From: JADDRA01 sp035553895
GTDB lineage: Bacteria; Actinomycetota; Acidimicrobiia; Acidimicrobiales; CADCSY01
Direction of reading: 5' to 3'
NCBI GenBank assembly: GCA_035553895.1
Contig: DATMJI010000020.1
Span: 1-14,768 of the forward strand
Length of the DNA stretch: 14,768 bases
In this document: piece by piece, positions 1 through 8,098 of the stretch
Layout: every line of letters begins with the position of its first letter
Position numbering within the stretch: the stretch's first letter is position 1
Notes under the pieces: generated by a model
Told to the model about the DNA's origin: nothing
Databases searched by the model: none
Seen by the model: the letters and a program-made list of their open reading frames with translations, nothing else
Program-made: the position numbers and the translations under genes

Positions 1-42
1 CGGCCGCGCCGTCATGGAACCGGAGATCGAAGGAGATCCCAA

Positions 43-822
43 ATGGCAAAGCGCTCGAACGTCCTGGTGATCCTCGGGGTCGCCTTCTTCGCCCTCGGGG
101 CGGCGATCGTGTTCCTCCTGGTGCGTGACGACACGGCTTCGGTCACCGCCGGCGGCGAAGCGGCGCCGAGCCGGGTGCTGGTGGCCACCGGCGACGTCGC
201 CGCCGGGACGACCGGTGAGGATCTGGTGGCCCGGGGCCTGGTGGAGTCCCGCACCTTCGAGCCCGGCCAGATCGCCCCCGGTGCCGTCACCTCCACGGTG
301 CTGCTGGCCAACCAGACGGTGGCGGTCGACATCGCCAAGGGGTCCCAAGTCACCAGCGCTGCCCTGCGGGCGTCGCAGGTCCGGGGCGCCTCGGTCGTCA
401 TCCCCGAGGGCAAGCAGGGTGTCGCCGTGCAGCTCGCGTTCGTCTCAGGCGTCGGTGGCTACGTGGGCGCCGGCGACCGCATCAACGTCTACTCGGTGGT
501 CAAGAACGGCGTGGCTGATCCCAACGACCCGGGGAACGCCCCCTGCAACCCCAGGGTCCACCTCTTCTTGAGCAACGTCGAGGTCCTGGACGTGTCGGCC
601 GAGGTGGCACCCCGGGTGGCGGTGGCCGACCAGGAACAGGAGCGGGTGGCGGGGAGCCCGATCACCTACCTGTTGGCCCTGGACCCGGTCGAGGCCGAGC
701 GGGTGATCTTCATGGCCAGCAACGAGTCGCTGTACCTGGCCCTCACCGGGGAGAACGCTCCTCCGGCATCCACCCCGGCACCGGGCATGTGCTCGCCGGC
801 GGCAGACCAGGCGGTGGTGTGA
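43..822 (+). CDS. cpaB: Flp pilus assembly protein CpaB/RcpC (SAF domain)
   Basis: A 259-residue protein with a short cytoplasmic N-terminus (MAKRSN), one hydrophobic membrane anchor at about residues 7-27, and an extracytoplasmic remainder. Residues about 45-105 fit the SAF fold (a segment near VLVATGDVAAGTT, then a beta-rich stretch ending in ALRASQVRG). Residues about 115-235 fit the RcpC/CpaB domain, including a VAVQLAFVSGVGGYVGAGDR segment typical of the family. CpaB proteins are periplasmic or cell-wall-side accessory factors of Tad pilus assembly. Two cysteines, C168 and C250, lie in the exported part and could form a disulfide; that is inference. The ATG is supported by AAGGAG at 30-35, seven bases upstream. 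The stop overlaps the next start (GTGA), and the gene heads the Tad gene run visible here. Identification rests on domain pattern plus context. Confidence 0.88.
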   Translation: MAKRSNVLVILGVAFFALGAAIVFLLVRDDTASVTAGGEAAPSRVLVATGDVAAGTTGEDLVARGLVESRTFEPGQIAPGAVTSTVLLANQTVAVDIAKGSQVTSAALRASQVRGASVVIPEGKQGVAVQLAFVSGVGGYVGAGDRINVYSVVKNGVADPNDPGNAPCNPRVHLFLSNVEVLDVSAEVAPRVAVADQEQERVAGSPITYLLALDPVEAERVIFMASNESLYLALTGENAPPASTPAPGMCSPAADQAVV

Positions 823-2108
823 CGGTGCACAACCCCAGGATCTTGATCCTCGACCGGTCGGCGGGGCTGCGGGCCCAGGTCGCCGATGTCATCGACGACC
901 TCCGCCCCCGGCCCGAGATCGTGACGTGCGAGCGGGTGGAGGAAGCCGGCGAGTGCCTGACCGAGCGTGGCCCCTTCGAGGTCATGGTCGCCGGGCCCTC
1001 CATGGGCGAGGCCGCCGGGTTGGCCCAGCTGCGGGTCATCCACGACGAGCTCCCGGCCATGCCGGTGATCCTCGCCTTCGACCACCGCCCCGACGCCCAT
1101 CTCCGGGACCTGGTCCAGACCGGCGCCGTCGACCTCTTGCAGTTGCCCGTCCACGACAAGGAGGTGGCGGAGAGCATCCAGCGGGCCATCGAGCTGGCCC
1201 GCAAGCTCGAGGCACCCGAAGCCCGGGTGATCGACCAGCTACCGCTGGCGCCGCCGGCGCCGGTGGAGACACCGGCGCGCACCCTGGGCCAGGTCGTCAC
1301 CGTGGCGTCGGCCACCGGCGGGTGTGGCAAGACCTTCATGGCCACCAACCTCGGCTACTTCCTGGCCCGGCACTCGGGCAAGAAGGTGTGCGTCGTCGAC
1401 TTGGACCTGCAGTTCGGGGAGGTGTCCACCGCGCTGCGGCTCAAGCCGCGCTTCACCATCTACGACGCCCTCCAGCGTGACGACAGCGAGGAGGGCGACC
1501 TGGCCCACCACATCGTCGAGTACCTCGTGCCCCACGAGACGGGTATGTACGTCCTGGCGGCCCCCAAGGACCCCTCGGAGGCCGACCGCATCAACCCTCC
1601 CGACGTCACCCGCATCATCCAGGCGGCCCGGGCCCACTACGACTACGTCGTCGTCGACACCCCCTCGGCCCTCACCGAGATCGTCCTGGCTGCCTTCGAA
1701 GGGTCCGAGCGGCTCTTCGTCATGGCCACCCTCGACCTCCCCAGCGTGCGCAACCTGGGCGTCTTCCTCACCACCTTGGAGAAGCTCAAGATCCCGACGG
1801 ACAACATCCGCCTGATCCTGAACAAGGCCGAGGCCGACGTCGGCATCGAGATCTCCCAGGTGGAGAAACTCTTCCCCCAGGGCTTCGAAGCGGTCCTCCC
1901 CTACGCCAAGGAGGTCAGCCGTTCCATCAACCTGGGCATGCCGGTGCTGGCGTCGTCCCCCAACGCCGAGGTCAGCCGCAACATGGTCCCCCCCATGGCC
2001 GCGCTGCTGCCGGAGGGCCACCTGGCCCGGGTGGCCCCACCGGCGGCCGCCCCCGGCCCGGGCTTCTTCGCCCGCCTGTTTCACCGTCCCCAACCCCGCA
2101 CGTCCTGA
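819..2108 (+). CDS. cpaE: CpaE/TadZ-like ParA/MinD-family ATPase of the Tad pilus
   Basis: A 429-residue protein. I place the start at GTG 819, which overlaps the cpaB stop as GTGA and gives MTVHNPRILILD; an upstream in-frame GTG at 789 lies inside cpaB and is less likely. Residues about 5-125 form a receiver-like domain with no acidic phosphoacceptor (VMVAGPSM where the Asp should be), as is usual in CpaE/TadZ. A proline-rich linker precedes a P-loop domain at about 155-400. The P-loop reads SATGGCGKT: K171 and T172 are present, but residue 166 is Thr where MinD/ParA proteins carry the signature lysine (KGGxGKT). VVVDTPSAL is the Walker B/switch-like strand. The family places the Tad apparatus in the cell and recruits the secretion ATPase. 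The C-terminus is Pro/Ala-rich. cpaF starts 27 bases downstream. Confidence 0.88.
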   Translation: MTVHNPRILILDRSAGLRAQVADVIDDLRPRPEIVTCERVEEAGECLTERGPFEVMVAGPSMGEAAGLAQLRVIHDELPAMPVILAFDHRPDAHLRDLVQTGAVDLLQLPVHDKEVAESIQRAIELARKLEAPEARVIDQLPLAPPAPVETPARTLGQVVTVASATGGCGKTFMATNLGYFLARHSGKKVCVVDLDLQFGEVSTALRLKPRFTIYDALQRDDSEEGDLAHHIVEYLVPHETGMYVLAAPKDPSEADRINPPDVTRIIQAARAHYDYVVVDTPSALTEIVLAAFEGSERLFVMATLDLPSVRNLGVFLTTLEKLKIPTDNIRLILNKAEADVGIEISQVEKLFPQGFEAVLPYAKEVSRSINLGMPVLASSPNAEVSRNMVPPMAALLPEGHLARVAPPAAAPGPGFFARLFHRPQPRTS

Positions 2109-2135
2109 CGCCTCCACGAGGAAGGGCAGATATCC

Positions 2136-3593
2136 ATGAAGCTCTCAGAGAAGTTGGCCATCCTGGAGGAGGAGGAGCGCCGAGCCGGCGAGGGGCTGAA
2201 TACCGCGGCGCCGCCCCGCCGGCGGACGTCGGCCGCCCGGCCCCGGCGGGGCGGGGCGGACTGGGACGCCAAGAAGCGCCAGGTCCTCGACCTGGTCCGC
2301 GAGGACATCGCCCCCCGGATGGCAGATCTGTCCGGTGGCGCCCTCACCGCCGAGGTCATGGAGTCCCTCGACCGGATCCTCCAGCGCGAGGACGTCAGGG
2401 TCTCACCCCTGGAGCGCCGCAAGTTCGTCCGGGAGCTCATCCAGGACGCACTCGGCTACGGGCCGCTCGATCCCCTGCTGCAGGACCCCACCATCACCGA
2501 GATCATGTGCAACTCCCACGACGACATCTGGATCGAGCGCGAGGGACGCCTCTCCCCGACCGACAACACCTTCAGCGACGACAGCCAGTACCGCCAGGTC
2601 ATCGAAAAGATCGTCTCCGCCGTCGGCCGCCGCATCGACGAGAGCTCCCCCATGGTGGATGCCCGCCTTCCCGACGGCTCCCGGGTCAACGCCATCATGC
2701 CGCCCCTGGCCATCCACGGGTCGGTGCTCACCATTCGCAAGTTCGCCGCCGATCCCTACCAGGCCAAGGATCTGGTGAACTTCGGGACCTGGACCATGGA
2801 CCTGGCCCTGCTCCTGGAGGCCTGCGTCCGGGGCAAGCTCAACATCCTGGTCAGCGGCGGGACGGGCACGGGCAAGACCACCAACTTGAACGTCTTGAGC
2901 TCCTTCATCCCCGAAGGGGAGCGGGTCATCACCATCGAGGACTCGGCCGAGCTGCAGCTCCAGCAGCCCCACGTGGTGAACCTCGAGGCCCGGCCGCCCA
3001 ACGCCGAGGGCCAAGGCGAGGTCCGCATCCGGGATCTGGTCAAGAACAGCCTGCGGATGCGCCCCGACCGCATCATCGTCGGCGAGGTCCGGGGCGCCGA
3101 GGCCCTGGACATGCTCCAGGCCATGAATACCGGACACGAAGGCTCGATGACCACGGTGCACGCCAACAGCCCCCGCGACGCCCTCTCCCGGTTGGAGACC
3201 ATGGTGCTCATGGCCGGCTACGACCTACCGGTGCGGGCCATCCGGGAGCAGATCGTGTCCGCCCTGAACGTCATCATGCAGGTCGATCGCCTGGCTGACG
3301 GTCGCCGGGCCATCACTGCCGTGACCGAGGTCCAGGGTCTGGAGGGCGACGTCGTGCTCCTGCAGGACATCTTCCACCACCGCCAGTTGCCCTCCGAGAA
3401 CGGCACCAACACCGGGATGCTGGTTCCCACCGGCCTGCGCCCGAAGCTGGTCGACCGGCTCAACGATGCCAATATCGAGGTTCCCGCCAAGGTGTTCCGG
3501 CCCCCGGTCGTCGCCGTCACCACCGAGCCTCGGGGTCGTCGGGGTCGGGTGCCCAGCGCCCACGAGCTGGCGGAACCGGAGCGGGCGCGATGA
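2136..3593 (+). CDS. cpaF: Flp pilus secretion ATPase CpaF/TadA
   Basis: A 485-residue type II/IV secretion ATPase that powers polymerisation of Flp pilin at the cytoplasmic face of the membrane. The ATG follows GAGGAAGGG at 2118-2126. The first ~75 residues are charged and variable. The N-terminal domain has the family sequence LGYGPLDPLLQDPTITEIMC. The ATPase core begins near residue 220, with Walker A SGGTGTGKTT (K247), an IEDSAELQL Asp-box-like stretch, Walker B around RPDRIIVGEVRG, and the His-box region HEGSMTTVHANSPRDALSRL. All expected catalytic segments are intact and the length suits the CpaF/TadA family. The C-terminal ~60 residues look family-variable. It sits between cpaE and the platform genes tadB and tadC. 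The TGA stop overlaps an ATG at 3590, but the frame that ATG opens does not look like a real gene. Confidence 0.95.
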   Translation: MKLSEKLAILEEEERRAGEGLNTAAPPRRRTSAARPRRGGADWDAKKRQVLDLVREDIAPRMADLSGGALTAEVMESLDRILQREDVRVSPLERRKFVRELIQDALGYGPLDPLLQDPTITEIMCNSHDDIWIEREGRLSPTDNTFSDDSQYRQVIEKIVSAVGRRIDESSPMVDARLPDGSRVNAIMPPLAIHGSVLTIRKFAADPYQAKDLVNFGTWTMDLALLLEACVRGKLNILVSGGTGTGKTTNLNVLSSFIPEGERVITIEDSAELQLQQPHVVNLEARPPNAEGQGEVRIRDLVKNSLRMRPDRIIVGEVRGAEALDMLQAMNTGHEGSMTTVHANSPRDALSRLETMVLMAGYDLPVRAIREQIVSALNVIMQVDRLADGRRAITAVTEVQGLEGDVVLLQDIFHHRQLPSENGTNTGMLVPTGLRPKLVDRLNDANIEVPAKVFRPPVVAVTTEPRGRRGRVPSAHELAEPERAR

Positions 3594-3788
3594 GGGCACG
3601 GGTCCCGTCAACCGTCCTGTCCGCCGACCTCCGCTGGGCTCCGACGGGTCCTGTCACCGACGGGATCCCTTCCCACCCGGACTCCGCTCCGCTCCGCCGG
3701 GCGGGCCCCTTCCGTCGGCACCACCCGTCTCCGCCCTGGAGCCACGGCTCCCTGGTTGCCACCCGCGCAGGTAGAGAAGGAGTTTCCC
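3594..3788. other. 195-nt gene-free gap between cpaF and tadB
   Basis: This is the only long gap inside the Tad gene run. It holds CCGACGGG twice (3641-3648 and 3657-3664, 16 bases apart), a near-palindrome ACGGGTCCCGT at 3598-3608, a C-rich stretch, and a small inverted repeat GGAGCCACGGCTCC at 3738-3751. No T-run follows any hairpin, so I see no rho-independent terminator. I see no convincing -35/-10 pair. The tadB ribosome-binding site AAGGAG lies at 3777-3782. A 69-codon frame starting at 3590 (ATGA overlap with cpaF) crosses the gap into tadB; its Pro/Ser/Arg-rich translation looks like GC-rich noise. Confidence 0.6.
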
Positions 3789-4754
3789 ATGTCCGGTAGT
3801 GAGGTTCTGGCCGCGGTGATGGTTGGGTTGGGGTTGGCGTTGGTGGGCATCGGGGTGCTGTCCCGGTTCCGGGCCCGGACCGAGTCCCTCGCCGACATCT
3901 TGGATCTGCCCTACGGGGAGCGGGACGTCGCCGTCGAGCCGGTGAGTGAGACCCGCAGTCCCCTCGTCACGGACACCATCGAGCTGGCGGGGCGGATGGT
4001 GGACCAGTTCGATACCCGGGGATCACTGCAGACCATGCTCGAGCGGGCTCGCATCCCCATGCGTTCGGCCGAGTTCGTCGTGGTGGTCGGGTGCATGGCC
4101 CTGGTCGGTGCGCTGGTCCTGTCCGCTGTGACCGAGCAGTGGCTCTTCGGCCTCGGCATCCTCCTGACCTCACCCCTGGTGGGCAAGGCCTATCTCAGCC
4201 GCCGCATCGACAAGCGGCGCAAGGCGTTCGAAGAGCAGCTGCCCGAGGCGCTGTCGGTCATCGCCTCGTCCCTGTCGGCGGGACACACCTTCTTGCGCTC
4301 CATCCAGATGATGTGCGAGGAGTCCCAGCCACCGCTGTCCGACGAGTTCCAGCGGGTGGTGGCCGAGACCCGGCTGGGGGGCAGCGTGGTTGACGCCCTC
4401 GACCGGATGGCCCGGCGCCTCGACATCAAAGACCTCATCTGGGTGGTCCAGGCCATCCGCATCCAGCAGCAGGTCGGCGGCAAGCTGGCCGACCTGCTCC
4501 ACACCCTGGCCGATTTCATCCGAGCCAGGGAGGACATCCGGCGGGAGGTGGACGTCCTGACCGCCGAGGGCCGCATCTCCGCCTGGGTGCTCACCGCCCT
4601 GCCCGTCTTCATCATGCTCGCCGTCCAGGTCACCAACCCCGACTACCTCCAGCCCTTCTACCAGGGGTGGGGGATCCTGGTCCTCGTCCTGACCACCATC
4701 TCCATGCTCAGCGGGTTCTTCATCATCCGCCGGATGGTCAACATCGAGGTCTGA
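3789..4754 (+). CDS. tadB: Tad platform protein TadB (T2SSF family)
   Basis: A 321-residue integral membrane protein starting at ATG 3789 (MSGSEVLAAVMVG), chosen because AAGGAG at 3777-3782 sits six bases upstream; an upstream in-frame TTG at 3756 has no such site. There is an N-terminal hydrophobic segment at about residues 6-25, two more at about 98-135, then a cytoplasmic type II secretion F domain: RRKAFEEQLPEALSVIASSL, then SAGHTFLRSIQ, then a conserved QVGGKLADLL stretch. Two C-terminal membrane segments follow (about 262-280 and 295-312), ending in RRMVNIEV. TadB and TadC together form the inner-membrane platform driven by the CpaF ATPase. Length and helix layout match the family. tadC follows after 43 bases. 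Confidence 0.92.
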   Translation: MSGSEVLAAVMVGLGLALVGIGVLSRFRARTESLADILDLPYGERDVAVEPVSETRSPLVTDTIELAGRMVDQFDTRGSLQTMLERARIPMRSAEFVVVVGCMALVGALVLSAVTEQWLFGLGILLTSPLVGKAYLSRRIDKRRKAFEEQLPEALSVIASSLSAGHTFLRSIQMMCEESQPPLSDEFQRVVAETRLGGSVVDALDRMARRLDIKDLIWVVQAIRIQQQVGGKLADLLHTLADFIRAREDIRREVDVLTAEGRISAWVLTALPVFIMLAVQVTNPDYLQPFYQGWGILVLVLTTISMLSGFFIIRRMVNIEV

Positions 4755-4797
4755 TGGTGGCCGATCACCCCCCTACCCAGTCCCTAGGAGGACACCA

Positions 4798-5724
4798 GTG
4801 GAAGTCCTGAGCACCATCTTCGCCATCGGCGCCCTGGCCTGCGGCGGCGTGCTGCTCCTCAGCGGGGTGCGTGCCCGCCTGGCTCCCGCCGGCGACGCCG
4901 GTGAGTACCTGCGCAGCCTCGACGAGAGCACCGGCGCCGGCGACACCTACGAGCACGTGCTGGCCGAGCCCTTCATCGGGCGGGTCCTGCGACCGCTCGG
5001 CACCCGTACCCTGCGCCGCATCGCCGGGCTCACGCCCCGCAACTACCTCGAGGGGGTGCACCGCCAGCTGGTGCACGGCGGGGTGTCGGCCTCGGTACGG
5101 GCCGAAGAGCTGGTGACCCTGCAGATCCTGGCGGGCGGCATGGGCGGCGTGCTCGCCCTCCTGTACGTGGTCCTGGGCCAGCCCAGCTCCCGGATCGGGG
5201 TACTGGCCCTGGTCACCTTTCCCCTGGTCGGTGCCCTGGCGCCCCAGTCCTGGCTGAAGCGCAGGGTGGCCGAGCGCACCAAGGCGATCCGGATCGATCT
5301 GCCGGACACCATCGATCTGCTGGCCATCTCCGTCGAGGCCGGCCAGGGCCTGGAGGGGGCCATGCAGACCGTCTGCCAGAACATGGTGTCGCCACTGTCC
5401 GAGGAGCTGTCCCGCACCCTCAAGGAGATGGAGCTGGGGCTGGCCCGCCGGGAGGCGCTGCACAACCTCAAGCGGCGGACCGAGGTGGCGGAGCTCTCGA
5501 ACTTCGTCCTCGTCCTGACCCAGGCCGACGCCCTGGGTATGCCCATCGGCCGGGTCCTGCGGACCCAGGCGAGTGAGATGAGGACCAAGCGCCGGCAGTG
5601 GGCTCGGGAACGGGCGGCCAAGCTGCCGGTGAAGATCCTCTTTCCCCTCACCTTGTTCATCTTCCCGGCCATCATGGTGGTGGTCCTGGGGCCGTCGGTC
5701 CCGGCCATCATGAGCGCCTTCTAG
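4798..5724 (+). CDS. tadC: Tad platform protein TadC (T2SSF family)
   Basis: A 308-residue membrane protein, the partner of TadB in the pilus platform. The GTG start is supported by AGGAGG at 4786-4791, six bases upstream, inside the short gap after tadB. Residues 3-21 form an N-terminal membrane helix, a hydrophobic pair lies at about 105-145, and the T2SSF cytoplasmic domain contains IRIDLPDTIDLLAISVEAGQ and ALHNLKRRTEVAELSNFVL. The conserved KLPVKILFPLTLFIFPAIM stretch and a final helix end the protein at the membrane. The order of helices and the length are typical of TadC. The downstream histidine kinase starts 20 bases after the stop, so the platform and signalling genes are probably on one transcript. 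Confidence 0.92.
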   Translation: MEVLSTIFAIGALACGGVLLLSGVRARLAPAGDAGEYLRSLDESTGAGDTYEHVLAEPFIGRVLRPLGTRTLRRIAGLTPRNYLEGVHRQLVHGGVSASVRAEELVTLQILAGGMGGVLALLYVVLGQPSSRIGVLALVTFPLVGALAPQSWLKRRVAERTKAIRIDLPDTIDLLAISVEAGQGLEGAMQTVCQNMVSPLSEELSRTLKEMELGLARREALHNLKRRTEVAELSNFVLVLTQADALGMPIGRVLRTQASEMRTKRRQWARERAAKLPVKILFPLTLFIFPAIMVVVLGPSVPAIMSAF

Positions 5725-5744
5725 GGCGGGGGCGGAACCGGCCG

Positions 5745-7355
5745 GTGAACCCCTTCCGTCCCCCCATCACCGCCCTGCGGTGGGGAACGGTGGCGTTGGG
5801 ACTGGTGCTGGCCGGCACCCGTTCGGACGGCGACGGGCGCAGCCTGGTCGTCGGAGCCACGGTGCTCATCGCCTACGCCGGGCTGCGGACGATCTGGCCC
5901 ATCCGCCTCCAAGACGACTCCCTGCGGGCCGCAAGCCTGGCCGAGGCCGGCCTGCACCTGGCGGTGGTGGCCACCACCGGGTTCTGGGAGTCACCCTTCG
6001 TCGTGTCACTGCTGACGGCGGTGCTGGTGGTGGGCTTCGCCCGGGGCTTCCATGCCGCCCTGCGCATCGCCGCTGCCTCCGGTGTCGCCCTCGCCGTCCC
6101 GTACCACCTGCTGACCGACGCATCTCTCGGGCAGGCGGTGCCCCTGACGTTCCGGTGGACCGCCGAGCTGCTCCTGGTGGCCGCAGTGGGGGGCTACGCC
6201 CGGCGCTTCTCGGTGGAGGTGGACGAACGCCACCATCGTGACGTCGATCGGATCGATCGCCTGGCGGAGGCCAACACCCTGCTCACCTCACTGCACGAGG
6301 TGGCCGCCCTTCTCCCCACATCCCTCGATCTCGATCAGGCACTCGACTCCGTGGTCGCCCGGGCCCGGGCCTTCTGCGACCTGCGCACCGTGGTGGTCCT
6401 CGTCCCCAGCGACGACGGTGCCAGCTGGAGCGTGGCCCGCCAGTCGGGCGCCCGGTTGGTCGAGCACTACACCAACGAGTCGCTTCCCCTCCACCTGGGT
6501 GCGCTGGTTCAGGCACCGGCCCGCTCGCGGCGGGTCGACCTGGACGAGGGAGCCGGGCTGGTCCCGCGCTCGCGCGCCGGGCTCTACGTCCCCCTGCTGG
6601 CCCGCGGTGAGCTGGTGGCCCTGCTCGCCCTCGAGCACGACCAGGCGGGCTGGTTCTCCGGGCGCGACGCCGAGGTGCTGGACGGCTTCGCCGAGGGAGC
6701 GGCGCTGGCCATCGACAACGCCCGGCGCTTCGGGCGCCTGCGGACGGCCAGCGTGGACGACGAGCGGAGTCGCATCGCCAGCGAGCTCCACGACCGGGTC
6801 GGCCAGTCCCTGGCCTGCCTGGCCTTCGAAGTCGACCTGTTGATGCGCGAGGCCGGCAGCGACCGCTTGAGAGCCGGCCTGGAGCAGCTGCGGGGAGGGC
6901 TGCGTTCGGTCATCGGCGACATCAGGGACACGCTGTCGGACCTGCGCACCGACGTCAGCGAGGATCGGGGGCTGGTGGAGACGGCGGAGGCCTTCCTGGC
7001 CCGGGTCAACCAGCGCAGCGGGCGCAAGGCGTTGTTCCACTACCGCGACGGCAACCGGCTGCCCCTCACCGAGGAGCGGGTGCTGTGGCGGGTGCTGTAC
7101 GAGACGGTCAACCAGGCATTGCGCCGCGGCGACTGCACCGTCGAGGTGTGGTGGGCCTGCGACGGGCAGGCCGCCCAGCTGGAGGTGACCACCGATGTCG
7201 ACGGCTTCGACCTCCAGGACGGTGCACCACCCGGCTCGTGGGTACACGCCATCCGGGAGGAGGCTGCCGGCATCGGGGCCAGCCTCGAGATCGAGGAGCT
7301 CGACGGGGGTACCTGGCAGCTCCGGTGCGCTCGCAGCGGGCTGGTGACGGCGTGA
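5745..7355 (+). CDS. Membrane GAF-domain sensor histidine kinase (HisKA_3/NarL-partner type)
   Basis: A 536-residue protein starting at GTG 5745 (MNPFRPPITALRWG), the first start after the tadC stop; the same frame stays open upstream inside tadC, but that part is shadow sequence. The first ~155 residues contain about five hydrophobic segments. Residues about 176-335 resemble a GAF domain, ending in AEGAALAIDNARRF. The HisKA_3 dimerisation box follows, with phosphoacceptor H349 in SRIASELHDRVGQSL. The C-terminal ATPase domain (about 440-530) keeps an N-box-like ETVNQALRRG (E453, N456). The G1 loop reads TTDVDGFD in place of DDGxGFD, and the G2 region reads PGSWVHAIREEA in place of GxGLxxMRERA, so both glycine loops look degraded. 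The sensed signal is unknown. The stop overlaps the regulator start as GTGA, so the cognate partner is almost certainly the next gene. Confidence 0.85.
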   Translation: MNPFRPPITALRWGTVALGLVLAGTRSDGDGRSLVVGATVLIAYAGLRTIWPIRLQDDSLRAASLAEAGLHLAVVATTGFWESPFVVSLLTAVLVVGFARGFHAALRIAAASGVALAVPYHLLTDASLGQAVPLTFRWTAELLLVAAVGGYARRFSVEVDERHHRDVDRIDRLAEANTLLTSLHEVAALLPTSLDLDQALDSVVARARAFCDLRTVVVLVPSDDGASWSVARQSGARLVEHYTNESLPLHLGALVQAPARSRRVDLDEGAGLVPRSRAGLYVPLLARGELVALLALEHDQAGWFSGRDAEVLDGFAEGAALAIDNARRFGRLRTASVDDERSRIASELHDRVGQSLACLAFEVDLLMREAGSDRLRAGLEQLRGGLRSVIGDIRDTLSDLRTDVSEDRGLVETAEAFLARVNQRSGRKALFHYRDGNRLPLTEERVLWRVLYETVNQALRRGDCTVEVWWACDGQAAQLEVTTDVDGFDLQDGAPPGSWVHAIREEAAGIGASLEIEELDGGTWQLRCARSGLVTA

Positions 7356-7987
7356 GCGGGCGGGTCCTGCTGGCCGACGACCACCGCATCCTTCGGGAGG
7401 GGCTACGGCGGTCGCTGGAGGCCCAACACATCGAGGTGGTGGGCGAGGCCGCCGACGGCGACGAGGCCCTCGAGCTGGCCGAGGCCCTGCGCCCCGACGT
7501 GGTGCTCATGGACGTGTCCATGCCCGTCCTCGACGGTGTGGAGGCCACCAGGCGCATCCGCCAGCGCCTCCCCGAGGTGCGGGTGGTGATGCTCACCATG
7601 CACGCCGACGAGACCACCATGGCGCGGGCCATCCGGGCCGGCGCCGACGGTTACCTGGTCAAGGACTGCTCCACCGAGGAGATCGCCGAGACGGTCCGCC
7701 TGGTGGCCGGGGGCCAGACTGCAGTGTCGAGGGAGGTGGCGGTGTCGATGCTCCGGGAGGTGCGATCCATGCCGCCCGAGGTGGAGGAGGTGGTGTCGAA
7801 GCGCGAGGAGGAGGTCCTCCAGCTCATCGCCGACGGGTGTTCCAGCGCCGAGGTGGCCGAGCAGCTCTTCATCAGCCAGAAGACGGTCAAGAACCACCTG
7901 GCGTCGATCTACCAGAAGCTCGACGCCCGCGACCGCACCCAGGCGGTGCTGCGCGCCGTGCGCATGGGGATCGTCCGCCTCGGCTGA
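7352..7987 (+). CDS. NarL/FixJ-family response regulator, likely regulator of the Flp pilins
   Basis: A 211-residue two-domain response regulator. GTG 7352 overlaps the kinase stop (GTGA), implying translational coupling. The receiver domain (about 3-122) has the acidic pair D9/D10, phosphoacceptor D54 in VVLMDVSMP, T82 and K104 (GYLVKD), so it looks fully functional. The LuxR-type helix-turn-helix (about 146-208) reads VSKREEEVLQLIADGCSSAE and then ISQKTVKNHLASIYQKLDAR. The recognition helix shares KTVKN with DosR/DevR (EKTVKNYVSRLL in DosR, recalled from knowledge of that protein). The next genes are two pilin cassettes, each preceded by a GGGCCGTTCGGCCC palindrome, which makes them candidate targets. 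That link is inference. No terminator is seen between this gene and the first pilin promoter. Confidence 0.93.
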   Translation: MSGRVLLADDHRILREGLRRSLEAQHIEVVGEAADGDEALELAEALRPDVVLMDVSMPVLDGVEATRRIRQRLPEVRVVMLTMHADETTMARAIRAGADGYLVKDCSTEEIAETVRLVAGGQTAVSREVAVSMLREVRSMPPEVEEVVSKREEEVLQLIADGCSSAEVAEQLFISQKTVKNHLASIYQKLDARDRTQAVLRAVRMGIVRLG

Positions 7988-8001
7988 CGGGAGGGCACAA
8001 C

Positions 8002-8049
8002 GGGCCGTTCGGCCCATTCAGATGGGGCGGAACTCCTCCGATGTATGGA
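8002..8049 (+). promoter_or_regulatory. Candidate promoter of pilin copy 1 with DosR-like palindrome
   Basis: The perfect palindrome GGGCCGTTCGGCCC lies at 8002-8015 (centre 8008.5). A -10-like TATGGA preceded by TG lies at 8044-8049 in the conserved string CCGATGTATGG. Palindrome centre to -10 is 35.5 bases, exactly as in copy 2, although the 28 bases between are diverged. If the -10 is real, the palindrome centre sits near -47, where a class II NarL-type activator could contact polymerase; no good -35 is visible. The established DosR core GGGACTWWAGTCCC matches at 10 of 14 positions. The site could instead be an RNA hairpin or bind another factor. Confidence 0.55.
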
Positions 8050-8060
8050 GCAACAACGGA

Positions 8061-8075
8061 GGCCCCGCCGGGGCC
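8061..8075 (+). other. Leader hairpin in the 5' UTR of pilin copy 1
   Basis: GGCCCCGCCGGGGCC forms a perfect six-base-pair GC stem with a GCC loop between the inferred transcription start (about 8056) and the ribosome-binding site AAGGAG at 8086-8091. It is identical in copy 2. It may stabilise the 5' end of an abundant pilin mRNA or set its translation; both roles are inference. Confidence 0.55.
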
Positions 8076-8098
8076 GAGACCCCACAAGGAGCATTCCG

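Noticed and set aside
3590..3799. A 69-codon frame starting with ATGA overlap at the cpaF stop
   Set aside because: The overlap is suggestive, but the product is Pro/Ser/Arg-rich, runs into tadB, has no ribosome-binding site of its own and resembles no known Tad component.
8002..8015. The GGGCCGTTCGGCCC palindrome as a transcription terminator for the response-regulator gene
   Set aside because: No T-run follows, the stem is short, and the same element occurs before pilin 2, which already has a separate terminator upstream.
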